A stretch of 64,000 nt of DNA from Candidatus Aenigmatarchaeota archaeon (lineage in GTDB: Archaea > Aenigmatarchaeota > Aenigmatarchaeia > GW2011-AR5), in contig JACQID010000006.1 of NCBI GenBank assembly GCA_016198685.1, positions 186,001 to 250,000 of the forward strand, read 5' to 3'. The notes under the pieces were generated by a model, which was given only the letters and a program-made list of their open reading frames with translations, ran no database searches and was not told the DNA's origin. Positions 1 to 7,705 of the stretch are shown piece after piece. Numbering within the stretch: the first letter of the stretch is position 1; every line of letters starts with the position of its first letter. Made by a program: the position numbers and the translations under genes.

Positions 1-110
1 AGGCGGTTGTACCAAGGACCGCTAACGCAAAAAAGAGGTAGATTCTGGATAAATTTTCCATATAGTAATTATTTAGGCTACTTATTTATTTCAAATCGTC
101 TGCTGCTCTT

Positions 111-180
111 GAAACGTTTCACAATTGTTTCACCACTGTTTCACCCCATTGTTTTGCACTTGAAACGGACTATAATTAAT
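111..180 (+). promoter_or_regulatory. Operator-like array and TATA box
   Basis: Three copies of GTTTCAC start at 116, 127 and 138, an exact 11-bp period that puts them on one face of the helix. The first is part of the palindrome GAAACGTTTC (111-120), and an inverted copy TGAAAC lies at 161-166. A TATA-like TATAATTAAT follows at 171-180. The spacing suggests cooperative binding of a regulator just upstream of the promoter for the next genes. The regulator is unknown. Confidence 0.5.
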
Positions 181-191
181 CAGGTGAGACG

Positions 192-497
192 ATGCTATCG
201 GAAACTGTAAAGGGAACTGGAAATGTAGAAAGCCGTCATGAGGTCAGTGCAGCGCTAGTGCACACGCAACGGTACCTCTCTGGCCAACGAAAAGTGTTCT
301 ATTATACGTGGGATTGCCGGAATTGCGGAGCCTCATATTTTTTCAGCGCTTTTAAGTGCCCGCTATGTGAAGCCGCAGGCATGGATGCTGTAAAGCACAA
401 GTGCAGCTATTTGAACTCGGCAAACCAGCGGACGAGCGAAAGTGGGAAAGTAAACAAGGGAGGTGTGAAAAAATGGAAAAAGCAGCAGGCCTTATAA
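192..497 (+). CDS. Small zinc-ribbon-like protein (candidate)
   Basis: A 101-aa frame with AGGTGAG just before the ATG. Residues about 42-70 hold two cysteine knuckles, CRNC and CPLC, plus further Cys and His, which would suit a zinc ribbon. The tail is Lys-rich and overlaps the next gene by 25 bp. The ATG lies only about 18 bp past the TATA-like box centre, close for archaeal transcription, so this may be a leader region of the following gene rather than a gene. I do not recognise a family. Confidence 0.4.
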   Translation: MLSETVKGTGNVESRHEVSAALVHTQRYLSGQRKVFYYTWDCRNCGASYFFSAFKCPLCEAAGMDAVKHKCSYLNSANQRTSESGKVNKGGVKKWKKQQAL

Positions 498-2599
498 TGG
501 CCGCTCTTCTCGTGTTAGCGCCGGTATATGCCGCAAATCATGCCGTAACGCTTCCGACAGAAAGCGCATTGGGACTCCAGTTGCTGGGGGAGACATTTTC
601 CGATTTTGTATTTGGTTTAAGGATGGCTCTGGAGTTTGACGAAGAAACAAAGTTGGGAATCCTGCAAGAAAGATTTGATAAACTAGAATCCCAGCAGGAA
701 GAATGGCTTAAAGTAAAGGCCGTGGCGGCCAATCAAAGCGCCAGCGGTGAGCTTACTAACAGCCAGAAAGAGGCAATCGTAAGCATCCTAAACGCCAAGC
801 ATGACATGCTCGTCAAGGAGTATGTTGGTTTGGGACGTGCGATTGACAGCCTGATAACACAGGCTAACAAAACAGGGGACGCAGAGCTTCAAGAAGCGGC
901 AGAAGAGCTTCTCAACAAATTAGATGAATCGAAACTCTCTGACGGATTGAATGCGCCGTTGCCAATAGACATTAACACCATAACATTCGGCACTGAAGGT
1001 CCTGTAAACGCAAGTGAAGCCAAGAAGCGGGCCGAAGAGAAACTCGGTTTCGAAGCTTCCAGCGTCGTTGAAGAAGTTCACGGCAACGTGACTTACTTCG
1101 TAGTGAGAGGAGAAGAAAGCAGCAGTAACGACAGCTTCAAGATAAAAAAGACATATGAAGCCTGGGTTAATGCCAATACCGGAGCGATAGGAGCAGCAAA
1201 CGTTGCTATATCATTCCAGTCTGAATATATACCTGCAGCAAAGCCCCAGAAAGACAACAAAACAACAACGACCACGACAATGTATGACAACAAGGACGAG
1301 AATGATACAAATGGGAAGAACGACGACTCGAAAAAACATGGAATACCAACGCAGGGCTACACGGTCTTCCAGCCGGTAACATACATTAAGATATACCAGG
1401 AAGTCGGCAACATCGTGCAACAGGTATCGGGCGGAAACACGTACGTTTCGGCTCAAGGCACAGCAAACTCGAATACAGCGTCCACATCCAACAGCCAGTC
1501 CGGAAACGGTGATGGATGCAATAACAGCTGTGACAACGATACAAATGACGACTGCGGTAACACATGTGATAACGGCGATCAGGACGGCAACGGCTGCTAC
1601 AGTGGTTGCAACGAAACGGATAACGGAAATGGCGGAGCAGATTACAACAACACGAACACGACAGACTGCCCTTCAGGATGCGGATCCGGATCAGCAACTA
1701 ACTATACCAGCACAGCTAACGCAAACAGCAACACTACCGTGATATCTAGTGCAGGCAGTGGAGGCAGTGCAAACGCGAACGCCGAATCCGACACGAAAGC
1801 GGTGGCAACATCCGGTGACGGAGGAGGAAGCCTTGCAACATCGGATTCCATCACGAAGGGCGTTGCAGTCAGTGGTGACAATGGCTCTAGCACGTCAAGC
1901 GCGGATTCTAAGACAGGAACCGCGGCCAATAGCGGCGACGGGGGCTTGAGCACTGCGGAGAGCGGCTCTTACACAGAAGCAACGTCCAGCACGGGTGACA
2001 ACGGATTGAGTGATGCCGACGCTTCTGGCAACACGCATTCGTCGGCAGTCAGCGGTGACGACGGCACGAGCGGCGCGTCCAGCGACTCTTCGCTTAAGGC
2101 TATAGCCAAGAGCGGATTCGATGGACTAAGCATGGCCACCGGCACGTCCGAAACAGACTCATCCGCGAAAACAGGCGATGAGGGGTCGAGCACGGCAGAC
2201 AGCAACTCTGACACATTATCAGTTGCCAACAGCGGTGACGAAGGTACGAGTTATGCATCGACTGATTCCGAAACCGATGCCTACGCAGAAGGGGGAGACG
2301 ATAGCTGCGCTGCAAGCGATTCGGAATCAGACACGAAGTCTGTAGGCATAAGCGGTGACGACGGAACCAGCAGCGCCGTTTCGACATCCGACACGGACTC
2401 CGTAGCCAAGACTGGCGATGAAGGACAGAGCACAGCCACGTCAGGCTCAGAGACGGATTCCGTATCCCACAGCGGCGATGATGGAACGAGTTACTCAAAC
2501 GCAGACTCGGACACCAAATCCGTCGCCATCAGCGGTGACGACAGTTCAAGCAACGCCAGTGCTTCATCAAGCACGACCGCAGTCGCTGTGAGCGGCTAA
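473..2599 (+). CDS. Secreted 20-residue-repeat surface protein
   Basis: A 708-aa secreted protein of unknown function. I start it at 473, not at the ORF-track start 401, because AGGGAGGTG sits just upstream and residues 1-20 (MEKAAGLIMAALLVLAPVYA) form a signal peptide. In order: an acidic helical region resembling DUF5667 (about 45-110), a PepSY-like domain (about 180-225), a Thr/Asn-rich linker, a Cys-rich segment (about 350-410) of CxxxC and CxxxxC pairs embedded in Asn/Asp/Gly, then thirteen 20-residue repeats built on SGDDGTS...SxSDTxSVA up to the C-terminus. No membrane anchor or sorting signal is seen at the end. The Asp/Gly pattern recalls calcium-binding repeats but is not the RTX nonapeptide. 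A surface adhesin or stalk is an inference from composition. A T-rich terminator follows. Confidence 0.8.
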   Translation: MEKAAGLIMAALLVLAPVYAANHAVTLPTESALGLQLLGETFSDFVFGLRMALEFDEETKLGILQERFDKLESQQEEWLKVKAVAANQSASGELTNSQKEAIVSILNAKHDMLVKEYVGLGRAIDSLITQANKTGDAELQEAAEELLNKLDESKLSDGLNAPLPIDINTITFGTEGPVNASEAKKRAEEKLGFEASSVVEEVHGNVTYFVVRGEESSSNDSFKIKKTYEAWVNANTGAIGAANVAISFQSEYIPAAKPQKDNKTTTTTTMYDNKDENDTNGKNDDSKKHGIPTQGYTVFQPVTYIKIYQEVGNIVQQVSGGNTYVSAQGTANSNTASTSNSQSGNGDGCNNSCDNDTNDDCGNTCDNGDQDGNGCYSGCNETDNGNGGADYNNTNTTDCPSGCGSGSATNYTSTANANSNTTVISSAGSGGSANANAESDTKAVATSGDGGGSLATSDSITKGVAVSGDNGSSTSSADSKTGTAANSGDGGLSTAESGSYTEATSSTGDNGLSDADASGNTHSSAVSGDDGTSGASSDSSLKAIAKSGFDGLSMATGTSETDSSAKTGDEGSSTADSNSDTLSVANSGDEGTSYASTDSETDAYAEGGDDSCAASDSESDTKSVGISGDDGTSSAVSTSDTDSVAKTGDEGQSTATSGSETDSVSHSGDDGTSYSNADSDTKSVAISGDDSSSNASASSSTTAVAVSG
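1802..2596 (+). repeat. Tandem 60-bp coding repeats (13 units)
   Basis: Thirteen imperfect in-frame 60-bp units plus a 5-residue partial unit make up the 3' third of the surface protein gene. Each encodes a 20-residue unit with a GDxG core around position 5-8 and Ser/Asp/Thr elsewhere. Units have diverged at DNA level while keeping the protein pattern, so selection appears to act on the protein. One more degenerate unit may lie just upstream, around VISSAGSGGS. Confidence 0.8.
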
Positions 2600-2605
2600 C
2601 GGAAT

Positions 2606-2630
2606 CATTTTTTATTTTTTCTTTTTCTAA
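2606..2630 (+). terminator. T-rich terminator
   Basis: A run of T tracts (ATTTTTTATTTTTTC and on) begins 7 bp after the stop of the surface protein gene. This is the usual form of archaeal intrinsic termination. No stable hairpin precedes it. Confidence 0.6.
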
Positions 2631-2694
2631 AAATATGTTTGATATTGCGATTGCATTCGCATAAAACGCAACTTGCCAGGGTCTTCTGGACTTA

Positions 2695-3627
2695 TTAGGC
2701 AACGCCCAATGATCGCATAAGCATGCGAGGATTGTCGCCAATATATTTGTCTATATCGTTCTTATCGGGTTCTGGCGCATCAATTTCGTGGCCCAGAACG
2801 TTATTTGCATGCCTTTGCAGAATAGAAGCATCTAAAAGGTACATTCTCTCATGCGCCATATAATCATTACAAATATTTCTCATTGCATTCAATGCACGAC
2901 CAAAAGGATGATGAGATGCATACTCCATTTTTACAAAATGTTCTGCAGCCGAGATTTTCATGGCAACTGAATATTTTCTAAACTCCTCCATTATACCTGC
3001 AAATTTGCCGACTGCTGATATATCATCTGCATAATCTTGAAGAACGCTATCCGAAGCATTACCCCCTTTCCCATGCATGAGCGAATCCAAGGCAGCAAGT
3101 ATCATAGTTTTAGGAGCTGCACATGCAATGCCGGGATAGTCAACAAGTGCGTTCTGCCGGTCACTAAATGTAAAAATGCCCTCTGGAGTCAAAGCCTTGC
3201 CAGGTTGAACTTCATGCAGATAGTTGGCGATCGTGCGTATTCCTAGCGCGGCTTTGTATAATACAGATATTTCCACAGGAAGCGCTCCATATTGTTCTAT
3301 GGGCTTTTCGGCGCGGAAAAAACAATATGCAGGTAATGAAACTCCAAAACATGCAGCTTCAGACAGCTCTTCTGGCAGGACAATATCCCTGCCGCCGGCA
3401 TAATTTGTGTTTATCCACACCAACCCGTCAAGGAGGGCTTTTTTATATGCGGCCGTTTCATGTAAGGCGTCAATATTCATTCCATGTCCGTTCCTGCTGT
3501 CAGGATATGGGCACGTTGTTTTTGGCATATTGTCGTCATACAGAGCTCGTTCCTCTATACGCCTTCCGTTCGCGGCCGACTGGTCTTTCAGCATCATCGA
3601 AAATATTTTCAGTCCTGGCTTTAGCAT
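2695..3627 (-). CDS. Hypothetical protein, 310 aa
   Basis: Not recognised. The protein looks soluble, mostly helical, rich in Ala, His and Tyr, with no signal peptide or transmembrane segment. The C-terminal part has several His residues (EHFVKMEYASHHPFGRA, about 235-250) without a clear metal-site signature. The start at 3627 is supported by a TATA-like TTTAAAC, read on this strand at 3649-3656 inside the 93-nt repeat, about 26 bp upstream, so the mRNA is probably leaderless. Internal Met codons at about 11, 34 and 50 are alternatives. It is convergent with the surface protein gene. Confidence 0.6.
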   Translation of the reverse strand: MLKPGLKIFSMMLKDQSAANGRRIEERALYDDNMPKTTCPYPDSRNGHGMNIDALHETAAYKKALLDGLVWINTNYAGGRDIVLPEELSEAACFGVSLPAYCFFRAEKPIEQYGALPVEISVLYKAALGIRTIANYLHEVQPGKALTPEGIFTFSDRQNALVDYPGIACAAPKTMILAALDSLMHGKGGNASDSVLQDYADDISAVGKFAGIMEEFRKYSVAMKISAAEHFVKMEYASHHPFGRALNAMRNICNDYMAHERMYLLDASILQRHANNVLGHEIDAPEPDKNDIDKYIGDNPRMLMRSLGVA

Positions 3628-3649
3628 GTTAGGTTCTATGACAGAAGCG

Positions 3650-3742
3650 TTTAAACATCGAATTCCGTCGTATTAACACGGCGGACGAAACAACGGGAAT
3701 TCGATGTGCAAATCCACCGCTTGAAAGCGGCGGATTTTTAAA
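3650..3742. repeat. 93-nt structured repeat, copy 1
   Basis: This block is the same length as 41944-42036, with 5 differences in 93 nt and no indels. It folds into an outer stem CATCGAATTCC/GGAATTCGATG enclosing CCGTCGT/ACGGCGG, then a second hairpin CCACCGCTT/AAGCGGCGG. It starts with TTTAAAC and ends with ATTTTTAAA, both TATA-like and placed to serve genes on either side. The C-to-T change inside the inner stem, relative to copy 2, gives a G-U pair, so pairing is kept. It may be a structured RNA, a MITE-like element or a divergent promoter cassette. Confidence 0.75.
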
Positions 3743-3895
3743 ATGAACGAAATGGGAGATTATCTAGCAAACACAAACATTTACTATGTGGAAATCTGCA
3801 AGAACGTGGAAATATCCCGCCTTTGGAACATCAAGCGTTTTTTGGCATTTGCCATGGCATGTAACATGCAATACAGGAGGAAAAGGATCCGTTGA
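3743..3895 (+). CDS. Possible 50-aa peptide after the repeat
   Basis: An ATG immediately follows the repeat (TTTTTAAAATG) and opens a 50-codon frame with a basic C-terminus (RRKRIR). It overlaps the longer, probably spurious frame from 3786. No family is recognised, and the TATA-like sequence touching the ATG is too close to be its own promoter. Listed as a weak candidate only. Confidence 0.2.
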   Translation: MNEMGDYLANTNIYYVEICKNVEISRLWNIKRFLAFAMACNMQYRRKRIR

Positions 3896-3959
3896 CACTG
3901 AAGGAAAGATATGGCGATTTAATCCGATAATACGTTTAAACATCTTCTCCAGAAATAAA

Positions 3960-4235
3960 ATGATGTCATGTACCATATGCGGGAAGAACGAGATGCTGCC
4001 TTATATGTGCAAATTCTGTTCGCTTGAATTTTGTTCGCATCACAGATTACCGGAGAGCCATAACTGCGCCGGGCTGGAAGAATGGAAAGGCAATAGGACT
4101 TTCGAGAAAATAATTTATCCGCCGATGCAGGACAACGACACAAAAACAGCTAAGAGGTATTCTAATGATACTATATTAAAGGCGGGGATTGCATTATTCT
4201 TCTTGGTGGCATTGGCAGTGTTCATATTATTGTGA
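3960..4235 (+). CDS. AN1-type zinc finger membrane protein
   Basis: A 91-aa protein with an N-terminal AN1-like zinc finger (about 3-40: CTIC, CKFC, FCSHHRLPESHNC) and a single C-terminal transmembrane helix (about 73-91). The order of Cys and His fits the AN1 family, in which the finger usually binds ubiquitin-like or proteasome-related partners in eukaryotes; the archaeal role is not known. The ORF-track start at 3786 is rejected because CGTTTAAAC lies about 26 bp before the ATG at 3960, giving a leaderless start. Only 4 bp separate it from the acylphosphatase gene, so the two probably form an operon. Confidence 0.8.
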   Translation: MMSCTICGKNEMLPYMCKFCSLEFCSHHRLPESHNCAGLEEWKGNRTFEKIIYPPMQDNDTKTAKRYSNDTILKAGIALFFLVALAVFILL

Positions 4236-4239
4236 TAGT

Positions 4240-4515
4240 ATGCCCTGCTATAGAGTCATTGTGAGAGGCAAAGTCCAGGGAGTTGGGTATAGAGCTTTCG
4301 CCAAAGCGCAAGCAGATTCGTTGAGCCTTGCAGGATGGTGCAGGAATCTTCCTGTAGGGCATGTCGAAATAACAGTGAAAGGCGCTGAAAGTGAAATGGC
4401 CAAATTTATTACTGCATTAAAAAAAGGTCCTTCAAAGGCAAGAGTCAACGTTGTATCTGTCGAGCCTGCAAAAGACTGCGATGAATATACTAAATTCGAA
4501 ATCAAACACAAATAA
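4240..4515 (+). CDS. acyP: Acylphosphatase
   Basis: Hydrolyses the carboxyl-phosphate bond of acyl phosphates. The 91-aa length is normal for the family. The substrate-binding loop GKVQGVGYRAF at about 10-20 contains the catalytic Arg/phosphate cradle region, and RNLPVGHVEI follows, matching the second conserved block (usually N-x-x-D/V-G-x-V). Start ATG 4240 lies just after the stop of the AN1 gene; the ORF-track start at 4189 would overlap that gene. Confidence 0.93.
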   Translation: MPCYRVIVRGKVQGVGYRAFAKAQADSLSLAGWCRNLPVGHVEITVKGAESEMAKFITALKKGPSKARVNVVSVEPAKDCDEYTKFEIKHK

Positions 4516-4549
4516 TTTGGTTTTTATAATTTCAATGCTAAATAACTAA

Positions 4550-4735
4550 ATGGCAAGGAAACACAAAGAAGACGCGCACAGTTATAAAGGATGGCTCAAT
4601 TCCGACAGCTTCATCAAAAGAGCGCTTGCAGTTTTTGCGTATAACCTTGCAGGCTCTTTGATTATATACGGAGTCATTATCGTCATCGCCCTGCTCTTGC
4701 TGGCACTTGCTTTTATCATGAATTTATTTGCTTAA
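4550..4735 (+). CDS. Small single-span membrane protein
   Basis: A 61-aa protein with a charged N-terminus (MARKHKEDAHSYKGW) and one long hydrophobic stretch at about 28-60. A TATA-like TTTTTATAATTT about 26 bp upstream points to a leaderless transcript. No family recognised. Confidence 0.6.
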   Translation: MARKHKEDAHSYKGWLNSDSFIKRALAVFAYNLAGSLIIYGVIIVIALLLLALAFIMNLFA

Positions 4736-4943
4736 TGAGAGAGGCAAGAGAAAGAATTTTTGATAAAAATAGCTTAATGAGTGGCGCTATGCTTGAAAAA
4801 GGATACTGTAGATAGGGCACTAAATTTCCATACACTGCTTTGTATATAATGGGTAGATGCCTTCGGAGGAGCCGACAAAGCCATTAGGTATATATGGGAA
4901 AGATTTTCAACTCAAACTCTTCGATAATTGCATTTCATAACAA
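4736..4943. other. Intergenic, no gene seen
   Basis: Between the small membrane protein and the reverse-strand small gene I see AT-rich sequence and short hairpins (for example TGCCTTCGGAGG near 4858) but no supported gene. The plus-strand frame 4894-5106 looks like the shadow of the minus-strand gene. Confidence 0.5.
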
Positions 4944-5099
4944 CTATGTTCTGTATAAGAAGAACGCTGCAGTAAAAATGAGATACAAAATAGCAAGAGC
5001 TAATGCTATATTAGAAGAAAGTCCTCCGGTCCAAAGCCTTATTGACTCCAATGCAAGAGCAAGGCCGACAAGAAAGCGAATCCAGCTTCCGGCACCCAT
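4944..5099 (-). CDS. Small two-span membrane protein, 51 aa
   Basis: Missing from the ORF track because it is short. Reading the minus strand from 5099 gives MGAGSWIRFLVGLALALES and on, with two hydrophobic segments (about 6-19 and 30-48) and a basic end. The promoter would be the same AT-rich core (5122-5134), read in reverse, that serves the 16S rRNA gene, so the two units look divergent from one site. Function unknown. Confidence 0.6.
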   Translation of the reverse strand: MGAGSWIRFLVGLALALESIRLWTGGLSSNIALALAILYLIFTAAFFLYRT

Positions 5100-5121
5100 C
5101 TCATAACGTTCACGGTAAAAC

Positions 5122-5134
5122 CTTTTAATACTTT
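5122..5134 (+). promoter_or_regulatory. 16S rRNA promoter core
   Basis: CTTTTAATACTTT is identical over 13 bp to the sequence before the 23S unit (9311-9323) and close to CTTTAAATACTTT before TFB. It lies about 285 bp before mature 16S, leaving room for a processed leader. Confidence 0.65.
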
Positions 5135-5344
5135 AGTCTAAGTCTAATGTATGTTGATGCATAGAACTATGCATCAAGACGGGCATAAAGTTTGGCAACT
5201 TTTTGTGAATATTATTATTATAGCGCTAAACCTTATGCTCTTTATCTGTATTCAAGGCGTTGCTTCCGATTCAGGCAAACGCCTTTGCGTGAAGAAGCAC
5301 TTCAGGATGCGGAATATTATGAAGGCGCGATATTGATTATCATG

Positions 5345-5367
5345 CCGGATGAAGGCGCAAGCAGGCA
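5345..5367 (+). other. 16S processing stem, 5' side
   Basis: CCGGATGAAGGCGCAAGCA plus GGCA pairs almost completely with 7228-7253 (TGCC...TGCTTGCGCCTTCATTCGG). This helix brackets the 16S gene; the 3-nt AAT on the other strand gives a bulge of the kind cut by the archaeal splicing endonuclease. Confidence 0.75.
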
Positions 5368-5718
5368 ATACTCTATTAGTGTGGTGCAGGAACTCTTCCT
5401 GCCAATTCAATTCCGGTTGATCCCGCCGGAGATTACTGCTATCAGGATTCGGCTAAGCCATGCGAGGCATTGTCGCAAGACAAGCCGCACTGCTCAGTAA
5501 CACGTAGTCAACCTGCCCTTGAGCGGGGGATAACCTTGGGAAACTGAGGATAATACCCCATAGGCGATAATGGCTGGAAGGCCTCTTCGTTCAAAGCTTC
5601 GGCACTCAAGGATGGGACTGCGGCGGATTAGCCTGTTGCGGGGGTAAGGTCCCTGCAAAGCTATAATCCGTACGGGTCGTGAGAGCGATAGCCCGGAGAT
5701 GGTTTCTGAGACATGAAA

Positions 5719-5749
<31 letters not shown>

Positions 5750-5874
5750 ACTTCGCAATGCATGAAAGTGTGACGAGGGGATCCTGAGTGAACTCGCAAT
5801 GCGGGTTCTTTTGCCGAATGTAAACAGTTCGGCGAATAAGTGGTGGGCAAGACGGTTGCCAGCCGCCGCGGTAA

Positions 5875-5949
5875 TTCGAAGAATCGTAACCATAATCAGC
5901 TGGTAAATCGGAAAACCGATTCTTGATTTCCGGTTCTTCGAACCGTAAA
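5875..5949 (+). other. 16S insertion 1, 530 loop, 75 nt
   Basis: Interrupts the universal GCCGCGGTAA (A533 in E. coli numbering) before TAACCGCGCCACGAGTGG. The insert begins with TTCGAAGAA and carries the exact complement TTCTTCGAA at 5934-5942, so its ends pair, as expected for an archaeal bulge-helix-bulge intron. It has no coding capacity. Boundaries may shift by a few nt. Confidence 0.8.
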
Positions 5950-5973
5950 TAACCGCGCCACGAGTGGTAATCG

Positions 5974-6006
<33 letters not shown>

Positions 6007-6210
6007 TGTTAAGTCCCTGGTTAAATCCTACAGCAAACTGTAGGGCTTGCTGGGGATACTATCAGGCTTGGGATCGGGAGAGGTCGAGGGTACGGCATGG
6101 GTAGGGGCAAAATCCTTTAATCCATGTCGGACCACCTGTGGCGAAGGCGCTCGACTGGAACGAGTCCGACGGTGAGGGACGAAAGCTAGGGGAGCGATCG
6201 GGATTAGATA

Positions 6211-6265
6211 TTGAAAAGTCTCAACTTTTCAATTTAGTGAGAAATGAGATTTTTTCAACTAAATA
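6211..6265 (+). other. 16S insertion 2, after GATTAGATA, 55 nt
   Basis: Splits the near-universal GATTAGATACCC (after about E. coli 794). The insert folds as two hairpins: TTGAAAAG/CTTTTCAA, and TTTAGTGAGAAA against TTTTTTCAACTAAA. It is very AT-rich compared with the rRNA around it. Removing it restores GATTAGATA-CCCCGGTAGTCC exactly. Confidence 0.85.
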
Positions 6266-6840
6266 CCCCGGTAGTCCTAGCTGTTAACGATGCCCGTTTG
6301 GTGTTACACGTTCTTAGTGAACGTGTAGTGCCGCAGCGAAGGCGTTAAACGGGCCGCCTGGGGACTACGGCCGCAAGGCTCAAACTTAAGGGAATTGGCG
6401 GGGGAGCACTACAAGGGGTGGATGCTACGGTTTAATTGGATTCAACGCCAGGAACCTCACCAGGGAAGACAGCAGAATGAAGGTCACTCTGAAGGGGTTA
6501 CCAGACAAGCTGAGAAGTGCTGCATGGCCGTCGTCAGTTCGTGCTGTGAAGTGTCCTGTTAAGTCAGGAAACGAACGAGACCCGTGCCGCTAGTTGCCAC
6601 TTTCCGCTACGGCGGGGAAGCACTCTAGCGGGACCGCTGGTGCTAAACCAGAGGAAGGAGCGGGCCACGGCAGGTCAGTATGGCCTTAATTCCCTTGGGC
6701 TACACGCGGCATACAATGCGCCGGACAATGGGATGCGACCCCGAAAGGGGAAGCCAATCTCTTAAACCGGCGCTTAGTTCGGATCGAGGGCTGCAACTTG
6801 CCCTCGTGAAGCCGGAATCCCTAGTAAGCGAAGGTCATCA

Positions 6841-7026
6841 TTCCCGCAAGTTCAAATGACCGAGGCATATGCCTCAAACTGCCTGGCGCGGCGTAGAAGC
6901 GCAACGAGAGATGACTGAGAATGGGCGGCTGACTACTTATGTCAGCAGACGGTTTGACAATGATCTCGTAAAAGCTTATTCGTCAGGTAGATACAGCAGC
7001 ACTATGATGGATTTGCGGAAGTGGAA
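6841..7026 (+). other. 16S insertion 3, near position 1360, about 186 nt
   Basis: Interrupts AGCGAAGGTCATCA, which should continue to TCTTTCGCTGAATACG; the flanking exon parts then form the expected helix (AGCGAA/TTCGCT). The insert ends are complementary (TTCCCGCAA near 6841, TTGCGGAA near 7013). It is too short for a LAGLIDADG endonuclease, and the 70-aa frame in it shows no such motif. Confidence 0.8.
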
Positions 7027-7034
7027 TCTTTCGC

Positions 7035-7072
<38 letters not shown>

Positions 7073-7227
7073 GCCATCTGAGTGGAGTCTTGGTGAAGCC
7101 CATGACGAATGGGTCGAACCATGGTTCTGCAAGGAGGGCTAAGTCGTAACAAGGTAGCCGTACGGGAACGTGCGGCTGGATCACCTCCTATATATCTTTT
7201 GTGTTGCATTATGCCGCACTGATAGAC

Positions 7228-7265
7228 TGCCAATTGCTTGCGCCTTCATTCGGATTTTTTATTGT
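7228..7265 (+). other. 16S processing stem, 3' side, and T tract
   Basis: 7228-7253 is the partner of 5345-5367. It is followed directly by a T run (GGATTTTTTATT), which probably ends the 16S transcript before the next reverse-strand genes. Nothing else recognisable lies in 7266-7411. Confidence 0.65.
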
Positions 7266-7411
7266 ATTAATTTCTCTACGCAAAGCGCTGTTCTCGGTAT
7301 AAGAAAAATACGTAGAATTGCGGTATATTATTTCGATTACACTGCATACTTATTGCAAAACTGAAATCATAAAATGACTAACAAATATGTTAACTGCCCG
7401 CGTATAGCTTA

Positions 7412-7705
7412 TTGGCACATCGAGTGTTATATGCAACTCATCCGAGCAAGGGTTGGTTTTGTAGGAATAATGAATTTCTAACACAATGGCCGTGTTTTTC
7501 TGAAGTTGTGGCACAAGAGCTTGGCATGCAAGAGTATTTTTCCTGCAACCCTATCGAGGGATTTGGCTTTATATTCGGGCATGTCTTAAATGAAGCGATG
7601 GACTTCCTTGCGCCTATCACATGTTTCTCCTGCGGATGGCAGAGCGAATCAGATCACGAGAAGAGATGCGAAATCTGCACGTCATGGCATGTTTATTTTG
7701 TGTAA
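7412..7705 (+). CDS. Small Cys-rich hypothetical protein
   Basis: A 97-aa frame that opens with TTG (7412); GTG at 7424 is the alternative and no early ATG exists. Near the C-terminus CFSCGW and CEIC are separated by about 12 residues, which could form a zinc knuckle. The TATA-like AAATATGTTAAC is about 26 bp upstream. It runs convergently into the next gene with no gap. No family recognised. Confidence 0.45.
   Translation: MAHRVLYATHPSKGWFCRNNEFLTQWPCFSEVVAQELGMQEYFSCNPIEGFGFIFGHVLNEAMDFLAPITCFSCGWQSESDHEKRCEICTSWHVYFV

Noticed and set aside
1093-2498. Several antisense ORFs over the repeat protein
   Set aside because: They follow from the low-complexity repeat codons and have Arg/Ser/Cys-rich shadow composition.
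4894-5106. Plus-strand ORF of 70 aa
   Set aside because: Polar, shadow-like composition; the minus strand holds a better 51-aa membrane protein.
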